Positions 51,631 through 57,839 of a stretch of 57,839 bases of DNA are shown one piece after another (position 1 is the first letter of the stretch; every line of letters begins with the position of its first letter). The DNA is taken from positions 1-57,839 of the forward strand of contig NZ_JAMBPP010000021.1 of the NCBI RefSeq assembly GCF_023369855.1, written 5' to 3'. Both the position numbers and the translations under genes were made by a program. The DNA is from Actinotalea alkalitolerans. GTDB lineage: Bacteria; Actinomycetota; Actinomycetes; Actinomycetales; Cellulomonadaceae. The notes below the pieces were generated by a model. The model was not told the DNA's origin and did no database searches. It was given only the letters and a program-made list of their open reading frames with translations.

Positions 51631-51657
51631 CCCGCTCGGCAGGTCGGGCCCGGCGGA

Positions 51658-52179
51658 TCAGTCGAGCTCGGCGAGCATCCTGGTGTTGCCCAGGGTGTTG
51701 GGCTTGACCCGGGCGAGGTCGAGGAACTCCGCGATGCCGTCGTCGTGCGATCGCAGCAGCTCTCCGTAGACGTCCTGGTCCACGGGGGTGCCCTCGATCG
51801 TGCGGAAGCCGTGCGCGGAGAAGAAGTCGACCTCGAAGGTCAGGCAGAACAGCCGACGCAGCCGCAGCACCCGGGCACGCCCGACCAGGGCCTCGAGCAG
51901 CGCACCGCCCACCCCTCGCCCGCGCCACAGCGGGTCGACCGCGAGCGTCCGCACCTCACCGAGGTCGAGCCACATCACGTGCAGCGCCCCGCAGCCCACG
52001 AGGCGGCCGGTCGCGTCCTGGGCGACGACGAACTCCTGGACCGCCTCGTAGTACCCGACGAGCTCCTTGGCCAGCAGGATGCGCCGGTCGGCGTAGGGCG
52101 TCACCAGGTCACGGATCCCCCGCACGTCTGCGGGCACCGCGGACCGGATCGTGTACTGCGTGCTCTCGGGGACGGTCAC
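51658..52179 (-). CDS. Amino-acid N-acetyltransferase (ArgA-like, GNAT fold)
   Basis: A 173-residue acetyltransferase similar in length and pattern to the mycobacterial glutamate N-acetyltransferase (Rv2747): ILLAKELVGYYEAVQEFVVA, GCGALHVMWLDLGEVRTLAV, the acetyl-CoA loop RGRGVGGALLEAL, FFSAHGFRTIEGTPV and the C-terminal VKPNTLGNTRML. It would start arginine synthesis. The GTG at 52177-52179 was chosen because a TAACGT promoter box sits directly before the longer start at 52218. Convergent with mutY, 27 nt apart. Confidence 0.88.
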   Translation of the reverse strand: MTVPESTQYTIRSAVPADVRGIRDLVTPYADRRILLAKELVGYYEAVQEFVVAQDATGRLVGCGALHVMWLDLGEVRTLAVDPLWRGRGVGGALLEALVGRARVLRLRRLFCLTFEVDFFSAHGFRTIEGTPVDQDVYGELLRSHDDGIAEFLDLARVKPNTLGNTRMLAELD

Positions 52180-52221
52180 GGGCTCGCTCTCGCAGCGGGG
52201 TGGTCGGTCGGCACCCACACG

Positions 52222-53187
52222 TTAGGGCACCCGGTGCACCCCCGCGGAGCGGACCAGCCGCGAGGCGGTGACCTCGTCGATCACCAGGTCGGTGACGACA
52301 CCGGCCGCGAGCGCGGCGAGCAGCGGGCCGAGCTTGTTGTCCCCCGCGACCGCGCACACCCGTCGCGGGATGCGCCGCAGCTCGGCGGGGGTCGGCCCCG
52401 TGGCGCGGGCGTTGAGCGCGATGTCCTCGTAGCTGCCGTCTCCCCGCAGGAAGACCGTGCACACATCACCGACGACCCCCTCGTCGTGGAGCAGGGTGAC
52501 GTCCTCGGAGTCGAGGTACCCCGCGGAGTAGACGTGGCTGGGCACACCGCCGCTCACGGCCCCCACCCCGAAGAGGGCGATGTCTGCACGTCGTTGCACG
52601 TCGAGCACACGTCTGACCGATCGTTCACGCCACATCGCGGCCTTGGTGTCGGGGTAGTCGAAGAAGGCGGGCACCGGGAAGTGGTGCACCGAGGCGTCGA
52701 AGGCGGCCCCGAAGCTCGAGATGAGATCGCTCGCGTACTCGATCCCGCTGGTGCGGGTGTTGGCCGCACCGTTGAGCTGCACGACGGCGCTGCCCCGCGT
52801 GGCCTTGTGGGTCAGGCGACGTCCGATGCTGGCCAGCGTGGTGCCCCACGCGATGCCGAGCACCATGTCGGAGTCGAACCACGAGCCGATCAGCTTGGCC
52901 GTGGTGATCGCGACCTGGTCGAGCCGTTCGATCTCGTTCGCGGAGTCCGCGACCGGGGCGACGTACGCCTCGATCCCGAAGACGTCGGCAATCGTGTGGC
53001 TCAGCCCGGGAGCCCGGGTGTGCTCGGGACGCAGCGTGATCTCGACGATGCCCGTCTGGCGGGCCCTCTTGATCAGCCGGGACACCGTGGACCGCGAGGT
53101 GCCCAGGTGCCGGGCGATCAGCTCCATCTTCATGTCCTGCAGGTAGTACATCGACGCTGCTCGCAGCACGTCGGGTTCACGTTCCAT
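52222..53187 (-). CDS. SorC-family sugar-binding transcriptional regulator
   Basis: A 321-residue regulator of the SorC/DeoR group, usually responding to a phosphorylated sugar or polyol. The N-terminal helix-turn-helix is KMELIARHLGTSRSTVSRLI (20-39) and the sensor contains GIAWGTTLASIGRRLTH, VVQLNGAANTRTSG, FFDYPDTKAAM, LFGVGAVSG and CAVAGDNKLGPLLAALAAG. The ATG follows GGGGTGG. It is divergent from glpD with 260 bp between, so control of the glp operon by glycerol-3-phosphate or a relative is the leading idea. Confidence 0.9.
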   Translation of the reverse strand: MEREPDVLRAASMYYLQDMKMELIARHLGTSRSTVSRLIKRARQTGIVEITLRPEHTRAPGLSHTIADVFGIEAYVAPVADSANEIERLDQVAITTAKLIGSWFDSDMVLGIAWGTTLASIGRRLTHKATRGSAVVQLNGAANTRTSGIEYASDLISSFGAAFDASVHHFPVPAFFDYPDTKAAMWRERSVRRVLDVQRRADIALFGVGAVSGGVPSHVYSAGYLDSEDVTLLHDEGVVGDVCTVFLRGDGSYEDIALNARATGPTPAELRRIPRRVCAVAGDNKLGPLLAALAAGVVTDLVIDEVTASRLVRSAGVHRVP

Positions 53188-53267
53188 GACAGACCACCCC
53201 AGATCCGGACAGGGCGCCGGTGCCCCGCCTCACCGCCGAACACCGGTCCCGGGTTCGGGGCCGCCGA

Positions 53268-53302
53268 TTGCACATCCGTGCACTCCCCTTGCGCGTTCGT
53301 GC
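53268..53302 (+). promoter_or_regulatory. Two repeats in the sorC-glpD control region
   Basis: TTGCACATCCGTGC (53268-53281) and TTGCGCGTTCGTGC (53289-53302) agree at 11 of 14 positions and start 21 bp apart, two helical turns. The first also holds TGCAC-N4-GTGCA. They lie in the divergent region and are candidate SorC operators. Confidence 0.6.
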
Positions 53303-53447
53303 CGATGATGGAAAGCATAGGGGTGTCGCGCGACCGGCACCCGCCAAGAGACCAACGTCCCCTTCTTCGGGGGAGGTTCCTCGGAACCCGTGCCGGGCCG
53401 CGACGATCTGCCGCAGAGCGCGGAGACGCACGGTCGAGGAGGACGCG

Positions 53448-55265
53448 GTGAGGACAGCGGCACTGACAGCCCAGGCCCGGACGCAGGCACTGGACGCCCT
53501 GGAGGAATCGACCACCGACGGCCACGACCTCGACGTCCTCGTCGTGGGGGGTGGGGTCACCGGCGCCGGCATCGCGCTCGACGCCGTCACCCGCGGCCTC
53601 AAGGTCGCGATCGTCGAGGCGCAGGACTGGTCCTCGGGCACCTCGAGCCGTTCGAGCAAGCTGGTCCACGGCGGTCTGCGCTACCTGCAGATGCTCGACT
53701 TCCACCTGGTCCACGAGGCCCTGACCGAGCGCGACCTGCTCCTCAAGCGCCTGGCGCCCCACCTGGTGCGCCCGGTCTCCTTCCTCTACCCGCTCGAGCA
53801 CCGTGTCTGGGAACGCGCCTACGTCGGCGCGGGCGTCGCGCTCTACGACACCCTCGCCAGCGCCGCGCCCGGCCGCAGGGCCCTGCCCTGGCACCGTCAC
53901 GTGACCCGCAGCGGCATGGAGCAGATGTTCCCCGACCTGCGGCACGACGCCGCGATCGGAGCGGTGCGCTACTGGGACGCGAGCGTCGACGACGCCCGCC
54001 TCGTCGCGATGCTCGTGCGGACCGCTGTCTCCTACGGTGCCCACGCCGCGAGCCGGACGCAGGTGGTCGAGCTCACCAAGCGGGCCGACGGCACGGTCAA
54101 CGGTGCGGTCGTGGCCGACCTCGAGACCGGCCGCCGGATCACCGCGCGTGCCGCTCACGTCATCAACGCCACCGGGGTGTGGACCGAGGAGACCGAGGCG
54201 CTCGCCGGTGGCGAGGGTGGGCTGCGGGTGCTGGCCTCCAAGGGGATCCACATCGTCGTCCCGCGCGAACGGATCCGCGGCGACGTCGGGCTGATCCTGC
54301 AGACCGAGAAGAGCGTCCTGTTCGTGATCCCCTGGTCGCGCTACTGGCTGATCGGCACCACCGACACGCCCTGGGAGCAGGAGCTCCAGCACCCGGTGTC
54401 GACCTCGGCCGACATCGACTACGTCATCGAGCACGCCAACGCCGTCCTGGCCGACCCGCTCACCCGCGAGGACGTCATCGGCACCTGGGCCGGGTTGCGT
54501 CCCCTGCTCCAGCCCGGGACCAAGGAGGGCACGTCGTCGGCCAAGGTCTCGCGGGAGCACACCGTGGCCTCCCCCGCCCCGGGCCTGACGGTGATCGCCG
54601 GCGGCAAGCTGACCACCTACCGGGTGATGGCCAAGGACGCCGTCGACTTCGCTCTCGGCGACCGCGCCAAGGCCCTGCCCTCGATCACCGACACCATCCC
54701 GCTGGCCGGGGCCGAGGGGCTCGCCGTGCTGCAGCGTCAGGGCCGACGGCTGGCGCACCGGTACGGCTGGACCAAGGCGATGCTCGACCACCTGCTGCAC
54801 CGCTACGGGTCGCTGCTCACCGAGATCATCGACCTGATCGAGGACGACCCGAGCCTGGCCACGCCGCTCGAGCACGCCCCCGCCTACCTGCGCGCCGAGG
54901 CGGCGTACGCCGCGAGCCACGAGGGTGCGCTGCACCTCGAGGACGTGCTGGTGCACCGCACGCGGCTGACCTACGAGATCGCCGACCGCGGCCTCGCGGC
55001 GCTCGACGAGATCGCCGACCTCGTCGCCGACCGGCTGGGGTGGACGCCCGAGCAGCGCGCCCAGGAGGTCGCCGCCTACACCGCGCGCTGCGAGGCCGAG
55101 GAGGCTGCGGCCCGCCAGCCGGACGACGCGAGCGCAGAGGCGACCCGGCTGACCGTGGACGACGTCGCGCCGCTGATCCCGCTCGGCAGCGGCACCGCCG
55201 AGGGTGGTCTCAAGCCCGGCTCACCCCCGGAGTCTCGAGGTGCGGCCGGTCCCGCCGGCACCTGA
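53448..55265 (+). CDS. glpD: Glycerol-3-phosphate dehydrogenase GlpD
   Basis: A membrane-associated FAD enzyme that oxidises glycerol-3-phosphate to dihydroxyacetone phosphate and gives electrons to menaquinone. The 605 residues include the FAD site DVLVVGGGVTGAGIALDA (29-46), SSRSSKLVHGGLRYL, TNDT-like IGTTDTPWEQ and GGKLTTYR, with an extra C-terminal domain (about 420-600). The GTG start follows GAGGAGG. It is followed by glpF after 85 nt. The window's men genes make its acceptor. Confidence 0.94.
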   Translation: MRTAALTAQARTQALDALEESTTDGHDLDVLVVGGGVTGAGIALDAVTRGLKVAIVEAQDWSSGTSSRSSKLVHGGLRYLQMLDFHLVHEALTERDLLLKRLAPHLVRPVSFLYPLEHRVWERAYVGAGVALYDTLASAAPGRRALPWHRHVTRSGMEQMFPDLRHDAAIGAVRYWDASVDDARLVAMLVRTAVSYGAHAASRTQVVELTKRADGTVNGAVVADLETGRRITARAAHVINATGVWTEETEALAGGEGGLRVLASKGIHIVVPRERIRGDVGLILQTEKSVLFVIPWSRYWLIGTTDTPWEQELQHPVSTSADIDYVIEHANAVLADPLTREDVIGTWAGLRPLLQPGTKEGTSSAKVSREHTVASPAPGLTVIAGGKLTTYRVMAKDAVDFALGDRAKALPSITDTIPLAGAEGLAVLQRQGRRLAHRYGWTKAMLDHLLHRYGSLLTEIIDLIEDDPSLATPLEHAPAYLRAEAAYAASHEGALHLEDVLVHRTRLTYEIADRGLAALDEIADLVADRLGWTPEQRAQEVAAYTARCEAEEAAARQPDDASAEATRLTVDDVAPLIPLGSGTAEGGLKPGSPPESRGAAGPAGT

Positions 55266-55284
55266 GCCACACCTCGCTCGATCT

Positions 55285-55309
55285 CTCCGGGCACACCCCG
55301 CGCCCGGAG
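55285..55309 (+). promoter_or_regulatory. Intercistronic hairpin glpD-glpF
   Basis: CTCCGGGC and GCCCGGAG (8-bp arms, 9-nt loop) lie 19 nt after the glpD stop. It could protect the upstream message or partly terminate. Confidence 0.5.
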
Positions 55310-55350
55310 TGCACGTGACAACGAAGTCTCGCGAGTGAAACGAGGAACAC

Positions 55351-56085
55351 ATGGACGTCACCCTGACTACGGTCTTCATCTCGGAGGTCATAGGAACGGG
55401 CTTCCTGCTCCTGCTAGGTGCAGGTGTTGTCGCCAACGCCATCCTGCCGCGCAACAAGGGGTTCAACGGCGGATGGCTCCTGATCAACTTCGGGTGGGGC
55501 CTCGGCGTGTTCGCCGGTGTCTACGCGGCCTGGCAGTCCGGGGCGCACATCAACCCCGCAGTGACATTCGGCCTGATCGCCAACGGTGCGGAGGAGTTCG
55601 CACCCGGGGTCGCGGTGAGCGTCTCGTCGACCCTGGTGTACCTCGCGGGTCAGATGCTCGGCGCCTTCCTCGGTGCCGTTCTCGCCTTCCTCGCCTACAA
55701 GAAGCACTTCGACGAGGACGCCGACCCGGCCACCAAGCTCGCGGTGTTCTCGACCGGCCCGGCGATCCGCTCCTACGGGTGGAACTTCGTGACCGAGGTC
55801 ATCGGCACCTTCGTGCTGGTGTACATCATCCTGCAGTTCGGCAACACCCCGTCCGAGCTCGGCCCCCTCGCCGTGGCCCTGCTCGTCGTCGGGATCGGCG
55901 CGAGCCTCGGTGGTCCCACCGGGTACGCGATCAACCCCGCACGTGACCTCGGCCCCCGCATCGCGCACTTCCTCCTGCCGATCAAGGGCAAGGGGTCGAG
56001 CGACTGGGGCTACGCCTGGGTCCCGGTCGTCGGACCGATCGTCGGTGGCATGCTCGGCGGCCTCGCGGCCGCGGCGATGGCCTGA
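55351..56085 (+). CDS. glpF: Glycerol facilitator GlpF (MIP/aquaporin family)
   Basis: A channel for passive glycerol entry. The 244 residues form six membrane segments and two half-helices with NPA at 68-70 (HINPAVT) and 195-197 (INPARD). The arginine Arg198 next to the second NPA is typical. The ATG follows GAGGAACAC. It is between glpD and glpK, as in Streptomyces and other actinobacteria. Confidence 0.95.
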   Translation: MDVTLTTVFISEVIGTGFLLLLGAGVVANAILPRNKGFNGGWLLINFGWGLGVFAGVYAAWQSGAHINPAVTFGLIANGAEEFAPGVAVSVSSTLVYLAGQMLGAFLGAVLAFLAYKKHFDEDADPATKLAVFSTGPAIRSYGWNFVTEVIGTFVLVYIILQFGNTPSELGPLAVALLVVGIGASLGGPTGYAINPARDLGPRIAHFLLPIKGKGSSDWGYAWVPVVGPIVGGMLGGLAAAAMA

Positions 56086-56101
56086 CCCGACACACGACCG
56101 T

Positions 56102-56153
56102 CCCGGTCCGGTGCGGGTACCGGCCCCCTGCGCCGACCCCGTGCCGGACCGGG
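56102..56153 (+). promoter_or_regulatory. Intercistronic long hairpin glpF-glpK
   Basis: CCCGGTCCGG (56102-56111) and CCGGACCGGG (56144-56153) pair perfectly over 10 bp, with further partial pairing inside. The hairpin takes up much of the 117-nt gap and may tune glpK level. Confidence 0.55.
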
Positions 56154-56202
56154 CACCAGCCCCCTACAACACTCCGCACGACGACGTGAAGGACACCACG
56201 AC

Positions 56203-57720
56203 ATGGCTGACTACATCCTCTCCATCGACCAGGGCACCACGAGCTCGCGAGCGATCGTCTTCGACCACTCGGGGTCGATCGTCTCGACCGGTCAGAAGGA
56301 GCACGAGCAGATCTTCCCCAAGGCAGGGTGGGTCGAGCACGACGCCACCGAGATCTGGACCAACGTCCGCGAGGTCGTCGGCCTGGCGCTGACCCGGGCG
56401 AACCTCACCCACCGCGACATCGCAGCGGTCGGCATCACCAACCAGCGCGAGACCTCGGTGGTGTGGGACCGCACCACCGGGCAGCCGGTCTACAACGCGA
56501 TCGTCTGGCAGGACACCCGCACCCAGAAGATCTGCGACGAGCTCGCAGCGCTCGGTGGGGGCGCCGAGCGGTACAAGGAGCGGGTCGGTCTCCCGCTCGC
56601 GACGTACTTCTCGGGACCCAAGATCCGCTGGATCCTGGACAACGTCGACGGCGCACGGGAGAAGGCCGAGCGCGGTGAGCTGGCCTTCGGCAACACCGAC
56701 TCGTGGGTCGTGTGGAACATGACTGGCGGGGTCGAGGGCGGCGTGCACGTCACCGACGTCACCAACGCCTCGCGCACCATGCTGATGAACATCGACTCGC
56801 TCACCTGGAACGAGGAGATCGCCGGCGAGATGGGGATCCCCGTCTCGATGCTCCCCGAGATCCGCTCGTCCTCCGAGGTGTACGGCAAGGGACGTCAGGG
56901 CGGCATGGTGCCCGACGTACCGATCGCCGGGATCCTCGGCGACCAGCAGGCGGCCACCTTCGGCCAGGCCTGCTTCGAGGTGGGCACCGCCAAGAACACC
57001 TACGGCACGGGCAACTTCATGCTGCTCAACACGGGCACCGAGCCGATCCAGTCCAAGAACGGTCTGCTGACCACCGTCTGCTACAAGATCGGCGACCAGC
57101 CTGCGGTGTACGCCCTCGAGGGCGCGATCGCGGTGACCGGCTCGCTGGTGCAGTGGCTGCGGGACAACCTGGGCCTGATCAAGGACGCCCCGGAGATCGA
57201 GCAGCTCGCCGCGACCGTCGAGGACAACGGTGGCGCGTACTTCGTCCCGGCGTTCTCGGGCCTGTTCGCGCCGTACTGGCGCGGCGACGCCCGTGGCGCG
57301 CTCGTCGGGCTCACGCGGTTCGTCAACAAGGGTCACATCGCACGGGCCACGCTGGAGGCCACGGCCTTCCAGACCCGTGAGGTGCTCGACGCCATGAACG
57401 CCGACTCGGGGGTCGACCTGACCGAGCTCAAGGTCGACGGCGGCATGATCGCCAACGAGCTGCTCATGCAGTTCCAGGCCGACATCCTCGGCGTCCCGGT
57501 GGTGCGTCCCAAGGTCGCCGAGACGACGGCACTCGGCGCGGCGTACGCGGCGGGCATCGCGGTGGGCTTCTGGCAGGGCGAGCAGGACGTCATCGACAAC
57601 TGGGCCGAGGACAAGCGCTGGACGCCCGACATGGACTCCGACGCCCGCGCCAAGACCTACCGCAACTGGAAGAAGGCGGTCACCAAGACCTTCGACTGGG
57701 TCGACGCCGACACCGAGTGA
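56203..57720 (+). CDS. glpK: Glycerol kinase GlpK
   Basis: ATP-dependent kinase making glycerol-3-phosphate for GlpD. The 505 residues carry the phosphate-1 motif [15 protein letters not shown] (7-21), [59 protein letters not shown] and the FGGY signature region [20 protein letters not shown]. The ATG is the expected start. It is the last gene of glpDFK; a hairpin follows. Confidence 0.97.
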   Translation: MADYILSIDQGTTSSRAIVFDHSGSIVSTGQKEHEQIFPKAGWVEHDATEIWTNVREVVGLALTRANLTHRDIAAVGITNQRETSVVWDRTTGQPVYNAIVWQDTRTQKICDELAALGGGAERYKERVGLPLATYFSGPKIRWILDNVDGAREKAERGELAFGNTDSWVVWNMTGGVEGGVHVTDVTNASRTMLMNIDSLTWNEEIAGEMGIPVSMLPEIRSSSEVYGKGRQGGMVPDVPIAGILGDQQAATFGQACFEVGTAKNTYGTGNFMLLNTGTEPIQSKNGLLTTVCYKIGDQPAVYALEGAIAVTGSLVQWLRDNLGLIKDAPEIEQLAATVEDNGGAYFVPAFSGLFAPYWRGDARGALVGLTRFVNKGHIARATLEATAFQTREVLDAMNADSGVDLTELKVDGGMIANELLMQFQADILGVPVVRPKVAETTALGAAYAAGIAVGFWQGEQDVIDNWAEDKRWTPDMDSDARAKTYRNWKKAVTKTFDWVDADTE

Positions 57721-57726
57721 GCGTGC

Positions 57727-57753
57727 GGTCCGGGTGCGCCGAGCACCCGGACC
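57727..57753 (+). terminator. Terminator behind glpK
   Basis: A perfect 11-bp stem with a GCCGA loop begins 7 nt after the glpK stop. No T-tract. Confidence 0.8.
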
Positions 57754-57769
57754 CGAGCCTCCCGGATCA

Positions 57770-57839
57770 CGACGGGGGGGCGCCCCCCCGCCCCCGGCTG
57801 GCGGGGGGGGGGTGCGCGGGGGGTGGTGGTGGGCGGGGC
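57770..57839. other. Low-complexity G/C end of contig
   Basis: The last 70 bases are runs of G and C with no coding signal. Like the left edge, it looks like a contig-end artefact. Confidence 0.7.

Noticed and set aside
53130-54956. 608-residue open frame antisense to glpD
   Set aside because: It covers a full GlpD with intact motifs on the other strand and shows no family pattern.
1-57839. CRISPR array, tRNA, rRNA, IS or prophage
   Set aside because: No spaced direct repeats, cloverleaf sequence, rRNA core sequence, transposase or phage genes were seen on reading both strands. A tRNAscan or ISfinder run was not possible here.

Overview
This 57.8 kb window is very GC-rich (G/C at nearly all third codon positions). 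It comes from an actinobacterium, most likely a plant-polymer-degrading Micrococcales of the Cellulomonadaceae type; the family is an inference. The evidence is the MenB-MenD menaquinone set, a system II cytochrome c cluster in the mycobacterial gene order, DisA, an ArgA-type short acetyltransferase, a bS22-like mini-gene, a BldC-like regulator and many genes with a -10 box 6-7 nt upstream of the start codon, which suggests leaderless mRNAs. No rRNA, tRNA, CRISPR array, phage or IS element was seen. Both ends run into G/C homopolymers that look like contig-end artefacts.

Layout. 0.25-9.7 kb: HtrA-type protease, menD, menC, a small lipoprotein, menB, a DUF3048 lipoprotein, menE and menA. 9.7-15.4 kb: two small membrane proteins, then histidine phosphatase-tlpA-ccdA-resB-ccsB (cytochrome c maturation), joined by overlapping start/stop codons. 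15.4-18.7 kb: MarR regulator, YceI, Rex with a glutaredoxin, and a HAD phosphatase. 18.7-26 kb: an arabinan/arabino-oligosaccharide locus (LacI regulator, binding protein, two permeases, GH51 arabinofuranosidase, membrane-tethered GH43). 26-30.3 kb: a 32-codon bS22 gene, BldC-like regulator, AcuC-like deacetylase, and TrkH/TrkA potassium uptake.

30.3-39.6 kb: a multiple-monosaccharide ABC importer (ChvE-MmsA-MmsB), a DeoR regulator and araBDA. 39.6-43 kb: a TetR-controlled two-component ABC exporter. 43-47.3 kb: a LacI regulator co-transcribed with proC, a repeat-bearing membrane-anchored protein, and an ABC-2 exporter. 47.4-52.2 kb: radA, disA, a membrane-anchored protein, mutY and argA. 52.2-57.7 kb: a SorC-type regulator divergent from glpD-glpF-glpK.

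How it works together. The two arabinose regions form a plausible pathway: GH43 outside the cell cuts arabinan, the ATPase-less ABC system imports oligosaccharides, GH51 releases L-arabinose in the cytosol, the ChvE/MmsAB system imports free monosaccharide, and AraA, AraB and AraD send it to xylulose-5-phosphate. Each sugar unit has its own regulator and I can point to candidate operators for most of them. No unmistakably new defence or mobile system is present. The most useful new content is the regulatory sites, the promoter-based start corrections and the small genes.
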